Positions 17,657 to 26,447 are shown, counted from the stretch's first letter. The stretch: 64,000 nt of DNA from an uncultured Bacteroidales bacterium (GCA_947164985.1 CAMUYI010000003.1:167378-231377); one strand, 5' to 3'. A program made the numbers and translations. Notes: a model not told the origin generated them from the sequence alone.

Positions 17657-19105
17657 TTATTTTACGATAGCACCTTGTGCATTGTACAGCACGCCGTTCT
17701 TCTCGATGAAGAGCTGGCCGTTGCGAACCACTTTCACAGCCTTCACTGCAGCATCGGTATTCTCTACTGCGGTCGGCCAACCGGTACGTTGGTAAATCAC
17801 TTTGTAGATACGAATGTACTGGGCAGCGGTCGGATCCGCTCCGTAAGGCATACATGCGCTGATAACTACATTACCCGGCTCAACAGCGATGTTCGCGGTC
17901 GTCGTGTTCAAGTTGCTCTTCATCGAACCTGCATCACCCGGAACCAGCTGACCATTGATGGTGAGGAAACGACGCAGTGCCTCCTGACCTTCGGTCTCGC
18001 CCTCTGCGGCAGTACGGTTACCGGTGTTGCTGTACTCAACAGTCAGCAAACCCGGAGCATCGATAGCAAACTCCAAGTGCGGGCCTTGGCAGTATTTGCC
18101 GTCACGGATAGGATACTCACCCGAGAACAAGAGTGCCTGGCTATTGAAGTTGTCGTCGTTGTTCATACCATCTACGTTAGCCAATAATACAGGAGCTGCA
18201 TCCTTTTGGTCGCCTTCCCACTTGATCTGGCTAACCGTAGCAGCCTTCGAGAAGTCCCAAGTGGTATGGTCGGTAACAATTACTTGCTCCAGAACCGGAC
18301 GCTCGGAAACAGCGAGATTAATAGTATTCGACTCGGCAGGACTTGCGTTGTTTTCGTTTGATGCTTGGCATTTAATGGCATAATTGCCTGCAGCATCCGG
18401 AGTGAACTCAAATTTAGCAGCGGTAGCACCCTCAACAGCATCCGTACCAAGATACCACTGATAGCTGGTAGCTTTTACGTCGGTAGTAGCGGTATAAGTA
18501 GCTTTCTGACCTACGTAGCACTCACTCGGACCTGCAATAGTAACCTGAGCTACAGGGTCAGTAACAGGAACTACTTCACCTATGGTGCTAATCGTAATAG
18601 ATTTGATAACAGTCTTTTGACCTGAACCTTGACGGCCCAACATAACCAATGCCTCGTTACCTTCACCTGTCATTTTATACTTAATGGTAATCGATTGCTC
18701 GGTGTTGATGCTGGCTGCTGTGGAACTCATACTTACGCTGGAGGCAGAGATCTCATTTGTCTCGCGGAACAGGTAGTTAACGCGCTGGCCGTTCGAAACA
18801 GTACCGAGAACGACGATAACCGAGTCATTAACGTTCTGAACCGGAATAGCCATAAAGTAGTTGTTACCCGAGTTGTTGTCGCAGAACGTCAATGCACCAT
18901 CAGCGATGGTGTAATACTTTGAATTGTTGTTGCTGCGGAAGAAAATGCCGTTAATGGTCTCTTCTGCTGTGGCACCTGCACAAATCGTGTCGTGACCAGC
19001 CCAGTCTGCACTACCGAAATCCGTAGAGAACAGAGTGGCGTAATCTTGTGCCATCAAACTAACGCTTGCCATCAAGGCTAAAGCAAAAGTAAAGATTTTT
19101 TTCAT
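17657..19105 (-). CDS. Secreted Ig-like domain protein with C-terminal signature
   Basis: The 482-residue protein has a signal peptide (about 1-19, ending SLMAQ). The N-terminal region is a beta-rich domain of unknown type. An Ig-like domain follows at about 190-270 (PVAQVTIAGPSECYVGQKAT, then TSYQWYLGTDAVEGA and NYAIKCQASNENN). A second beta-sandwich region follows (about 275-440), with HLEFAIDAPGLLTVEYSNTG. The last residues (VRNGQLFIEKNGVLYNAQG) match the short C-terminal signature shared with the M6 proteases and the large Ig proteins here. It is probably a surface or extracellular adhesin or glycan-binding protein. No enzyme motif is seen. It has its own promoter (19189-19221) and terminator. 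Confidence 0.65.
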   Translation of the reverse strand: MKKIFTFALALMASVSLMAQDYATLFSTDFGSADWAGHDTICAGATAEETINGIFFRSNNNSKYYTIADGALTFCDNNSGNNYFMAIPVQNVNDSVIVVLGTVSNGQRVNYLFRETNEISASSVSMSSTAASINTEQSITIKYKMTGEGNEALVMLGRQGSGQKTVIKSITISTIGEVVPVTDPVAQVTIAGPSECYVGQKATYTATTDVKATSYQWYLGTDAVEGATAAKFEFTPDAAGNYAIKCQASNENNASPAESNTINLAVSERPVLEQVIVTDHTTWDFSKAATVSQIKWEGDQKDAAPVLLANVDGMNNDDNFNSQALLFSGEYPIRDGKYCQGPHLEFAIDAPGLLTVEYSNTGNRTAAEGETEGQEALRRFLTINGQLVPGDAGSMKSNLNTTTANIAVEPGNVVISACMPYGADPTAAQYIRIYKVIYQRTGWPTAVENTDAAVKAVKVVRNGQLFIEKNGVLYNAQGAIVK

Positions 19106-19188
19106 GTGTTTTGTGTTTTATTTTTAGTTAAACGAAAAAAATGGGTTTTTTATTGTGTTTTGCTAAATCTACTTTGCAAAATCGACTG

Positions 19189-19221
19189 CAAAAATACTAC
19201 TTTCCGCGCACATATGCAAAT
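19189..19221 (-). promoter_or_regulatory. Promoter of the 17657-19105 gene
   Basis: On the minus strand TTTGCATATG at -33 and TATTTTTG (19196-19189) at -7 precede the ATG at 19105 by about 84 bp. Confidence 0.6.
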
Positions 19222-19571
19222 ATTTAATTCATAAATATGTATTGTTCTGCAAAATCCGTCAATTTTTCCACATCTCCAACGTACCTCCCTCCAAATATTC
19301 CACCTTCTAATCCCCTCATCCTCTCATCCTCTCAATCTCCTTTCAACATAAGGGTCGCCTCCTGGTTGCAATGGATGCTGAATGGATACTGAAAGGATGC
19401 TGAATGGGTCCTCATTGGGTACTCCATACAACATCCTTGCTCTCTTAGCACTACGTGGCGCTTATAACGAATCGTTTTATCAGCTTCTGTTCAAATTCTC
19501 TGCAAAGATAATACTTTTTTTTCGAATAACCAAATTTTCAGCACTTAAAAAGTTTATTTTTTTGAAAATCC

Positions 19572-19602
19572 TTGCATATCTGCAAAAAAAGCAGTACCTT
19601 TG
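19572..19602 (+). promoter_or_regulatory. Promoter of the M6 protease gene at 19655
   Basis: TTGCATATC (19572-19580) and TACCTTTG (19595-19602) lie about 50 bp before the ATG at 19655. This shows that the longer frame beginning at 19382 is not the coding start. Confidence 0.8.
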
Positions 19603-19654
19603 CACGCAATTTAATAGTAACAACTTAAATACTAATGAAAAATTAGAGGATTTT

Positions 19655-22012
19655 ATGAAGAAGATTTGTATGGCGTTATTGTTGTGCGCGGTGACTGTTG
19701 CTTCTTTTGCTGTGCCGGCTCGTCGCGGATGGCAGACACGCACGCAAGCTGATGGTTCAACCATCGAAATTCAACAAGTGGGTGATGAGTTTTATCATTA
19801 CATGATCAATCGAGACGGAAAAGAGGTACGTGAGGTCCATGGAATGTATGTAGAGGTTGGTGAGGCTCCCTCGGCTGAGGTAGCGAAAGCACGTCGTGCT
19901 AAAGGAGTAGCTCGCCGCCAACGTAAAGATGTTGGTGTCACTCCGAATCTCGCGCCTAAAGGGGTCGTTATTTTGGTGAACTTCAGCGATAAGTCCATGC
20001 AATCAGGACACACACAGGCTACCTTTGACGAGCTTTGTAACTCGACCAATTGTACCGTGAATAGCGGATATCCATCAGCTGCTCAGTATTTCGCGGATCA
20101 ATCCAACGGTACCTATCGTCCGCAGTTTGATGTCTTTGGTCCTGTGACCTTGAGCCGTAATGTAGCATATTATGGAACCGACAAACCTGGTCAGAAAGAA
20201 GGAGATGACCAGCATGCTACCGACGCAGTCGTAGAAGGTTGTATTTTAGCAAACCAGCAATTCTCCATCAACTGGGCGGATTATGACTCCGACAACAACG
20301 GCTATGTGGATTTCGTCTATGTCATCTATGCCGGTAAAGGACAAGCAGATGGTGGAACCTCTGAGACCATTTGGCCGCACAACTGGTCGGTGGAGTCGGC
20401 ACGTTATTATGATTATTGTACTTATGCGGAGGCACAGTGCAGGGTTGGCGGAAAGAAGATTGACAACTATGCGATGTCCGGTGAGTTGTCCGGTAACTCG
20501 CTGGGTGGTATCGGAACGCTTTGCCATGAGTTCGGACACGTAATGGGTCTGCCCGATTGGTATGATACGGAATACGGTACGAACTATGAAAACTGTCTCA
20601 CTCCGGGCGACTGGGATATCATGGACGGAGGTGCTTATGGCGGAGACGGACACTGCCCGCCGAACTACAGTCCTTGGGAGAAATACTTCTTTGGTTGGCA
20701 TAGCCCGATTAACTTGGGCAATGAGGGACAAAACCTCACGCTTTATCCCAATGGAACGGATAACTATCAGGCATATCAGATAAACGCTTCCGGTACACAG
20801 CAAGGACCGACTACCACCGGGTGGTGCTATTTCATCGAAAACCGCCAGCAGGTGGGATGGGATAGAGGACTGACCGCAAGCGGAATGTTGATTTGGAAAG
20901 TGAATTTCAATGCTACCAAATGGGAAAACAATGAACCGAATAATACAGCGAATAATCCGCTCTATACCATCGTCTCGGCTACGGGCACTAGAATCGGATG
21001 GGATGGCTCAACGGACAACTGCCCGAATAACGTCTTCCCCGGAACCGGCAATAAGACTTCATGGTCCGGCGTCAGCGGTAAACCGTTATTAAATATTGCA
21101 GAATCGAATGGAGTAGTAACTTTGACCTATATCGAGGAGCCGGTGATTCCGGTAGATCCGTTTGATGTGAACTTTGTGGCTTTCGGCAAACCCTTTGCAA
21201 CTGTTCAGAGCACCGGAACGCTTGTTCTTCCGGCTACGGATCCTGTCGCTTGTTCGGATGGTCGTGTCTTTGTAGGTTGGTGTACGCAAGCTTCTTATAG
21301 CAGCCCAACAACTGCTCCGACCTTTGCGAAAGCCGGTGACGCTGTAGCCGAAGGTGCTACATTCTATGCGGTCTTTGCTGATCAAGAAGGCGAAGGCAGC
21401 GCTGAGACAACGTGGGATTTGGTTTCCAATGCGTCGTCGCTCAACGCAGGCGATGTATTGGTAATGGCTTGCAGTTCAAAGGGTTTCACGGCTGGAGATA
21501 TCTCTTCTCAAATTATGGCTTCTGTAGAATCAACCTTTAGTAGCAATAAAGACCAAATCACGTCGCTGGGAAGTGAAACGGTTGAGCTTACGTTGGGCGG
21601 TAGTGCAGGTGCCTGGACGTTGAGTTCGATAAGCGGTTTGTTAGGTGCTACAGCAGTTAAGAAATTAGCATGGGGGAGTGGTACAACAACATGGGATATC
21701 AGCATTTCCGGTGGTGATGCTACTATTCAAAATACTACGGAGAGTTATGGACGTTTCTTGTACAACGTAAATAGTCCGCGTTTTACCACGTATGCATCCA
21801 ATACCTCTGTTTCGATGCTGTTGCCGCAATTATATCGCAAGACCGGTGGTGGCGCTTCTTACAGCAATTATAGCACCGCTTGTGATCATGGAACGGGTGT
21901 AGATAGTATTCAGACTTCAGAAGTTAGTGTTCAGAAAGTCATTCGTGACGGTCAAGTGCTGATTCTCCGCGACGGACGCACCTATAATATCCTTGGCGTG
22001 ACTGTTGAATAA
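19655..22012 (+). CDS. Secreted M6 family metalloprotease with InlB-like and C-terminal domains
   Basis: The protein has 785 residues from the ATG at 19655. A signal peptide (about 1-20, ending ASFA) and a propeptide (EIQQVGDEFYHYMINRDG) precede the catalytic domain. The zinc site is HEFGHVMGLPD at about residue 290, with a DSDNNGYVDF calcium-type loop and GDWDIMDGGAYG. Beyond about residue 500 comes a segment like a Listeria-Bacteroides (InlB) repeat, ending VGWCTQASYSSPTTAPTF and AEGATFYAVF. A beta-rich domain and the tail VIRDGQVLILRDGRTYNILG follow. It is an extracellular endopeptidase paralogous to the one at 14071-15633. The S26-type peptidase gene follows after 18 bp. Confidence 0.9.
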   Translation: MKKICMALLLCAVTVASFAVPARRGWQTRTQADGSTIEIQQVGDEFYHYMINRDGKEVREVHGMYVEVGEAPSAEVAKARRAKGVARRQRKDVGVTPNLAPKGVVILVNFSDKSMQSGHTQATFDELCNSTNCTVNSGYPSAAQYFADQSNGTYRPQFDVFGPVTLSRNVAYYGTDKPGQKEGDDQHATDAVVEGCILANQQFSINWADYDSDNNGYVDFVYVIYAGKGQADGGTSETIWPHNWSVESARYYDYCTYAEAQCRVGGKKIDNYAMSGELSGNSLGGIGTLCHEFGHVMGLPDWYDTEYGTNYENCLTPGDWDIMDGGAYGGDGHCPPNYSPWEKYFFGWHSPINLGNEGQNLTLYPNGTDNYQAYQINASGTQQGPTTTGWCYFIENRQQVGWDRGLTASGMLIWKVNFNATKWENNEPNNTANNPLYTIVSATGTRIGWDGSTDNCPNNVFPGTGNKTSWSGVSGKPLLNIAESNGVVTLTYIEEPVIPVDPFDVNFVAFGKPFATVQSTGTLVLPATDPVACSDGRVFVGWCTQASYSSPTTAPTFAKAGDAVAEGATFYAVFADQEGEGSAETTWDLVSNASSLNAGDVLVMACSSKGFTAGDISSQIMASVESTFSSNKDQITSLGSETVELTLGGSAGAWTLSSISGLLGATAVKKLAWGSGTTTWDISISGGDATIQNTTESYGRFLYNVNSPRFTTYASNTSVSMLLPQLYRKTGGGASYSNYSTACDHGTGVDSIQTSEVSVQKVIRDGQVLILRDGRTYNILGVTVE

Positions 22013-22030
22013 AACGACAAATACAACATT

Positions 22031-22474
22031 TTGAAGATTGAGAATGACATATTGATTCCTGAATTGGCGCGTTTGCTGAGCGAAGGTAAAGAGGTGCGAT
22101 TTACACCCGCCGGCGTCAGCATGCGGCCGTTCATTGAGGGAGATAAAGATAGCGTCATTCTCGCGCCGCTGAACCGTGCGCCGCAAAGAGGTGATATCCT
22201 CTTGGCGCAGGTTCAGACGCTTTGCGGAAGGCAGACCTATGTGCTGCACCGACTTATTCGGATAGTAGGTGAACAATTGACCTTGATGGGAGACGGCAAT
22301 TTGGCGGGTACGGAAGTTTGTTCGCGCGGCGATGTGATAGGTGTGGTAACGCGTATTGAAAATCCCAAAGGGCGTCGCAAAATGCTCACACGCGGCTATC
22401 TGTGGTACATCCTCCGCCCGGTCAGAAAATGGTTATTGAAAATTTATCGAAAAATAGTTTTACCAATTATATGA
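22031..22474 (+). CDS. S24/S26-type (signal-peptidase-like) peptidase
   Basis: The 147-residue protein begins at a TTG (22031) within word-repeat sequence (TTGAAGATTGAG); no ATG is available nearby in frame. The motif GVSMRPFIEGD carries the nucleophile Ser of the S24/S26 fold. VLHRLIRIVGE follows, then LMGDGN. A His occupies the position near where bacterial type I signal peptidases have Lys, as in the Ser-His (ER/archaeal) subtype. A basic hydrophobic tail ends the protein. In Bacteroidales such small peptidases often neighbour PqqD-like genes, as here. It may process an exported peptide, but the substrate is unknown. Confidence 0.75.
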   Translation: MKIENDILIPELARLLSEGKEVRFTPAGVSMRPFIEGDKDSVILAPLNRAPQRGDILLAQVQTLCGRQTYVLHRLIRIVGEQLTLMGDGNLAGTEVCSRGDVIGVVTRIENPKGRRKMLTRGYLWYILRPVRKWLLKIYRKIVLPII

Positions 22475-22476
22475 AA

Positions 22477-22560
22477 GTTCGTGCAAATCGAGTGTAAGCT
22501 GGCTTACACAACTCGATGCAGCCGAAGTTCCAGAATTTAAATTTATTTAAATTATGAAAA
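22477..22560 (+). repeat. 84-bp leader element, copy A (before PqqD-like gene)
   Basis: The element begins GTTCGTGCAAATCGAGTGTA, contains a hairpin CGAG-TGTAAGC...GCTTACA-CAA-CTCG, then ATGCAGCCGAAG, and ends in AAATTTA words reaching the start codon at 22554. The complement of 41432-41516 carries nearly the same 85 bp, again ending at a start codon. The changes are few and mostly in the hairpin loop and the AT-rich end. Confidence 0.85.
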
Positions 22561-22823
22561 CAATTGAAGGTTTTAAATTGCGCAAGTTAGGCAATGAATA
22601 CATTCTGATCGGTGAGTCGATGGCGCTCATCAATTTCAACAAGATGATCACGCTCAATGAGACGGCTGCGTTCCTTTGGCAAGAGGCCGAAAAAGGGGAG
22701 TTTGATGTAAATTCGCTCTGTAAAGCTCTTTGTGCGGAATACGATGTTGCTCCCGAACAAGCCATGACGGATATTCAGAATACCGTGGACTCCTGGCTCA
22801 AAGAAGGAGTAATCTCTGAATAG
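22554..22823 (+). CDS. PqqD family protein
   Basis: The protein has 89 residues. Opening strands (EGFKLRKLGNEYILIGESMA) are followed by FNKMITLNETAAFLWQEAEK, a helix-loop region and the closing LKEGVIS, as in PqqD-type winged-helix proteins. PqqD-like domains bind precursor peptides for modifying enzymes in RiPP pathways. Free-standing Bacteroidales versions are common and mostly uncharacterised. No radical-SAM partner is present in the window. The upstream S26-type peptidase gene (22031-22474) is the only obvious functional neighbour. The gene is preceded by the 84-bp leader element. Confidence 0.8.
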   Translation: MKTIEGFKLRKLGNEYILIGESMALINFNKMITLNETAAFLWQEAEKGEFDVNSLCKALCAEYDVAPEQAMTDIQNTVDSWLKEGVISE

Positions 22824-22863
22824 AGAATTAGGGATTAGAGAGTTAGAGAATTAGTGTCGTTTT

Positions 22864-22959
22864 TTAAGAAACGGCTATATTATATTATGAATCGCGCGCG
22901 CAAGTGTGCGATTTTTTTGGTCATTTCGTAGAAATGTAGTAATTTTGCGCGCTTTTTGG
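22864..22959 (+). repeat. Duplicated promoter-region block, copy A
   Basis: The block begins TTAAGAAACGGCTA, passes a GC-alternating palindromic patch (CGCGCGCGC...GTGTGCG) and a -33/-7 promoter with TAATTTTG at 22940-22947, and ends in GCGCGCTTTTTGG. The region 26107-26202 has the same order and nearly the same length (96 bp). Copy A drives the Ig-repeat gene at 23001. Confidence 0.65.
22916..22947 (+). promoter_or_regulatory. Promoter of the Ig-repeat gene at 23001
   Basis: TTTGG near 22916 and TAATTTTG (22940-22947) fit the -33/-7 spacing and leave a leader of about 48 bp before the ATG at 23001. Confidence 0.6.
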
Positions 22960-23000
22960 TATAAAATTTAAGATTAACATAAAAAATTAAACAATAAGGT

Positions 23001-26000
23001 ATGAAAAAGTTTTACTTATTATCAATGCTTTTGGCATTTATCTGTACGACTGTATGGGCACAACTGCCGTACAATACTACTATGACGCAAAGTCATTACA
23101 ATAATGGTAGTACAGTTGTTAAAAAAGAAGGGTCTGTCAGTTGGGAAAACGGGGTAAAATTAGGTAAATATGCTCCTTTCAACTGGGACGACAAGTACAT
23201 CGTGGTAGCACTGAACCAGACCAGTATCCCTTATCAGCTGACGTTCAAATACAAATGTAATAACAGTATCGCTACCAACCCGGATTGGTATGTGGAGGAA
23301 AGTGCTGACAACTCCAATTGGTCCCGTATCTGGTCAGCTGTGACACCCACTTCGTCTAGTGTATCGGTATCTGAAGATACGTATACAGCTACTCCGATTG
23401 ATTTGTCGAAATCGACGAAGTATATCAAACTTTGCTACAGTGGTAACTACTCAGGTACATTCTCGGATATTAAAGTTTCTGATCAGGCTTATGTAAACGA
23501 TCCGAAGGTGGACGATAATGTCATTACTTCTTTGGATTTTGGTGCAAACACCATTAGTTCGGGTGTGGAAGAGAAGACGTTTGATATCGAGTGGTGTAAT
23601 GTGAATGCGCTTACTGTAACGAGTGACAATGCGCTCTTTGCTGTTAGTCCGGCTTCGTTCGGCGGTATAGTTCAATACGGCACGCAGACGATCACCGTGG
23701 GTTATAACCGCAATCAGGAAATAGGTGCGCACAATGGTACCATTACGATTACAAATGGTTCTGTCACGAAGACTGTGACCGTTTCCGGTACAACGACTAA
23801 GCGTGAGCAAGCTATTCACTGGAATGATGAATTGGTAGCTACCAAATTTACGATGAACGCAGAAGATGTCCTGACGGGTGCCGATTTGGCTACGTCAGAT
23901 AACGAAGAGGCTGAGCTGACATATAGTTCGAGCGATTCGACTGTGATTGCAGTATCGAAAGATGGCAAGACCTTGTATGCAATCGAGAATGGTACGGCTA
24001 CGATTACGGTAACCGCTTCGGGCAATGATATCTATAATGAGAAGATTGAGAGTCAGGTCTTTACTGTTACTTCGAAACGTAAACAACTGATTACATGGGC
24101 TCAGAATTTACTGGGATTGAAGACTACTGATGCCAATACGACCATTGTTTTGGATGCAACCGCTACCAGCGAAGGTGTAGTAACTTACGCACTTGAGAGC
24201 GAAACTGCATGTATTACTTTGAGTGGAGAGAATAATTCTGTACTGACTATTACAGGCACTCCGGGAGAGGCATATATTATAGCAACCCAAGCGGGTGGAA
24301 TTATCGGAGAAGAGGAATGGATTTCGGCTACCTATCGCAAGCATGTCAAAGTACGTGACCCGCAATCGGCTTGTGATGAGTACGCGTTGGCAGATGAGAG
24401 CTTTACGTTCGCAAAGGGACATAAGAGTACTTTTGTGGTAAAAGAGTATAATCTTGTCGGCAAACCGACGCAACTGACCTTTACAGCAGTAGCAGGAGGA
24501 ACACAATACGCATGGTCAGAGCGCGAGCCTATCTATATTGACCAATATGCTAACTTCGGATCCGGTCTGGAGTGGAAGCAGGTGTCGGCTGTGACGCTTG
24601 ATAAGAATAGTACGGGTTATGGTCCTTATGCGTTGAATGAAACGGCTACGAAGATCCGTTTCCGTACGGGTGATTATTCGCAACAAGATGTATCCAATAT
24701 CTCTATTCCGCGTAAGAAAGAGATGGTAGTGAGCGAGAGTGCTATCGAAGAGACGGCTGAGCGTAATGTTAAATGGTCGAAGACGATCTCTGTTTCGCGT
24801 TCGAATGTCGATGTAGTGGATATTACAGTAAGTGAGAATTGCCCGTTCTCGGTTTCGAAGACTTCAATTGGTACTGATTGTGCTGATCGTGGTACAGAAA
24901 CCTTCGAGGTATTCTTTACTCCGAGTGTCATAGATAGCGTATATACTGGAACGATTACTATTACCGATGGTAAGGCTAATCCGACGACTCATACAATCAG
25001 CTTGGCAATAACTTGTACTAAATTGAATCAATCGATCAATGGTTTTGTACTGCCGGAGACCTGCAAAACGAAGGATACGGTGGTAGTACTGCCGGCTACA
25101 GCAACGAGTGACTTGGAGGTTGTTTATCTGAGTTCGGATAGTACGATTGCTTATGTGGAGGATACCATGCTTGTAATTCTGTCGGCAGGAACGGTGAATA
25201 TTATCGCTTACCAGGCAGGTGACGATCGTTATAACGAGGTTTCTGAGAAGAAGACAATTCAGATCAATCTCACGCCGATTGAGATTTATGAGGCTCCGAC
25301 AGCATCTGAGGTAGCTTTTGGTGCGCCGGTAAGTATGGCATGGCTCTTTGGCGGTGAGGCTTCTGTAGAAGGTACGTTCTCTTGGCTCAATCCGGATCAG
25401 GTAATGACCGTAGATGGTGCGTCGGCTACCGTATTGTTCACACCGAGTGAGGATAAGATCTATGCGACAGCTACCGTCGATATTTCTGTAACCGTTACCG
25501 GTCAGCCGACGACTTATGGTGAATATACGGCAGAGTTCTGCGAAGGTGACTCGATTGAATTCGCAGGTGTTTGGTATTTCGACAATGTTCAGGACTCGCT
25601 GCATATCACGCTTACGGATACGACGAATATGTACGGCGGTGACTCAATTGTGATCCTGACCTTTGTTGTTCACCCGCAAGAGGTTGAGATCTCGGAAGAG
25701 ACCATGCGTGATAATGAGACGCTGGAAGTTGTGCCGAACGAGTGGAGTGTTTTGTTCTATGGTCAAGAGGAGAAGATAAAAGATGCAGAGATTTCGATGG
25801 CAGATTGGAAGGATGAGCAAGAGATCACGCTTGTCAAATACGATACCACGGAGTATGGTTGTTTGAAGACGATTAAGCGTCATATTGTAATAACCTCAAC
25901 AGTTGGTTTTGAGCAAGTTAAGGCTGATGCTGAGGCTGAGAAATTCTTCCAGAATGGAACGCTTTATATCCGTCGTGGCGAGATGATTTATACCATCTCC

Positions 26001-26018
26001 GGCGAGCGTGTAAAGTGA
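23001..26018 (+). CDS. Secreted modular Ig-like repeat protein (1005 aa)
   Basis: A signal peptide (1 to about 20, ending VWAQ) is followed by two rounds of a three-part module. The first part is a beta-sandwich like a carbohydrate-binding fold (about 30-165, and 455-570 with GYGPYALNETATKIRFR). The second is an Ash/HYDIN-like domain (about 170-265, LDFGANTISSGVEEKTFDIE, and 575-670). The third is a BIG2-like domain (about 270-355, ITVTASGNDIYNEK, and 675-760). A MBG-like domain follows (YEAPTASEVAFGAP...VLFTPSEDKIYATATVDISV). The C-terminus FQNGTLYIRRGEMIYTISG matches the shared signature. It is probably a surface-displayed or released binding protein. It has a promoter at 22916-22947 and a terminator at 26065-26094. 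Confidence 0.75.
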   Translation: MKKFYLLSMLLAFICTTVWAQLPYNTTMTQSHYNNGSTVVKKEGSVSWENGVKLGKYAPFNWDDKYIVVALNQTSIPYQLTFKYKCNNSIATNPDWYVEESADNSNWSRIWSAVTPTSSSVSVSEDTYTATPIDLSKSTKYIKLCYSGNYSGTFSDIKVSDQAYVNDPKVDDNVITSLDFGANTISSGVEEKTFDIEWCNVNALTVTSDNALFAVSPASFGGIVQYGTQTITVGYNRNQEIGAHNGTITITNGSVTKTVTVSGTTTKREQAIHWNDELVATKFTMNAEDVLTGADLATSDNEEAELTYSSSDSTVIAVSKDGKTLYAIENGTATITVTASGNDIYNEKIESQVFTVTSKRKQLITWAQNLLGLKTTDANTTIVLDATATSEGVVTYALESETACITLSGENNSVLTITGTPGEAYIIATQAGGIIGEEEWISATYRKHVKVRDPQSACDEYALADESFTFAKGHKSTFVVKEYNLVGKPTQLTFTAVAGGTQYAWSEREPIYIDQYANFGSGLEWKQVSAVTLDKNSTGYGPYALNETATKIRFRTGDYSQQDVSNISIPRKKEMVVSESAIEETAERNVKWSKTISVSRSNVDVVDITVSENCPFSVSKTSIGTDCADRGTETFEVFFTPSVIDSVYTGTITITDGKANPTTHTISLAITCTKLNQSINGFVLPETCKTKDTVVVLPATATSDLEVVYLSSDSTIAYVEDTMLVILSAGTVNIIAYQAGDDRYNEVSEKKTIQINLTPIEIYEAPTASEVAFGAPVSMAWLFGGEASVEGTFSWLNPDQVMTVDGASATVLFTPSEDKIYATATVDISVTVTGQPTTYGEYTAEFCEGDSIEFAGVWYFDNVQDSLHITLTDTTNMYGGDSIVILTFVVHPQEVEISEETMRDNETLEVVPNEWSVLFYGQEEKIKDAEISMADWKDEQEITLVKYDTTEYGCLKTIKRHIVITSTVGFEQVKADAEAEKFFQNGTLYIRRGEMIYTISGERVK

Positions 26019-26064
26019 TATAAAGGAGGTCTCGAGACTTCGAGATTTCGATATCTCGATAAAG

Positions 26065-26094
26065 CGAGAAGGGCAAAAGTCCTTCTCGTTTTAT
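26065..26094 (+). terminator. Terminator after the 1005-aa Ig protein gene
   Basis: CGAGAAGG (26065-26072) pairs with CCTTCTCG (26081-26088), followed by TTTTATT. It is preceded by TCGAGA-type word repeats at 26032-26060. Confidence 0.8.
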
Positions 26095-26106
26095 TATGTC
26101 CTATAG

Positions 26107-26202
26107 TTAAGAAACGGCTACACCTTATTATTATTCGCACGCATACGCGCGATAAAATTTGCATAATTCATAGAATTATATTAATTTTGCACGCTTTTTT
26201 GG
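26107..26202 (+). repeat. Duplicated promoter-region block, copy B
   Basis: It shares TTAAGAAACGGCTA, the GC-alternating patch, the promoter (TTTGC at 26158, TAATTTTG at 26182-26189) and GCACGCTTTTTTGG with 22864-22959. Both copies precede Ig-repeat genes. Confidence 0.65.
26158..26189 (+). promoter_or_regulatory. Promoter upstream of the giant Ig protein gene
   Basis: TTTGCATAA at 26158 and TAATTTTG at 26182-26189 have the normal spacing. Transcription would start near 26196, about 420 nt before the ATG at 26620. Confidence 0.7.
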
Positions 26203-26208
26203 AGTAAT

Positions 26209-26274
26209 ATGGCGATAGAATATGTGAAGTTGCTTAAAAATCGTACATTTTGCAAAATGTGGTTAGCAATTTAG
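26209..26274 (+). CDS. Possible 21-residue leader peptide
   Basis: An ATG with GGAG five bases upstream opens a 21-codon frame (MAIEYVKLLKNRTFCKMWLA plus Ile) directly after the promoter at 26158-26189. It is basic with a hydrophobic end and resembles no family I know. It could be a translated leader of the giant gene or a chance frame. Support is only its position and ribosome site. Confidence 0.3.
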   Translation: MAIEYVKLLKNRTFCKMWLAI

Positions 26275-26308
26275 TCCCTAATGCCCCAAAATGATCCCAA
26301 AAATGAAG

Positions 26309-26447
26309 ATGTCGCAATGTCGTTTTGACACTTTGACACTTTCGGGAAAGGAGAAAATGAAGATAAGAAGCTGTAAAACAGCAAAATAGATAAAAGTGTC
26401 AAAGTGTCAAAGTGTCACGGCAATTTTTTAAAGCGACATAGCGACAT
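26309..26447. repeat. Multi-unit inverted repeat in the leader of the giant gene
   Basis: The left arm carries ATGTCGCAATGTCG (26309-26322) and TTGACACTTTGACACTTT (26325-26342). The right arm carries three AAAGTGTC units (26393-26417) and CGACATAGCGACAT (26434-26447). Both unit types are complementary across the arms with only one mismatch. A small GCTGT-AAA-ACAGC hairpin sits in the loop at about 26370-26382. The transcript could fold into a long branched stem. Confidence 0.7.

Larger units (their letters stand above)
19106..19654. other. Divergent intergenic region with two promoters and word repeats
   Basis: It holds a leftward promoter (19189-19221) and a rightward one (19572-19602). Between them are low-complexity words: CTCATCCTCT variants at about 19305-19340, and four drifting copies of GGATGCTGAATGGATACTG at about 19370-19425. 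The open frame that runs from 19382 into the protease gene is not the real start, because the rightward promoter lies inside it. Confidence 0.6.

Noticed and set aside
19382..19654. N-terminal extension of the M6 protease gene
   Set aside because: A consensus promoter (19572-19602) lies within it and the signal peptide starts at 19655.
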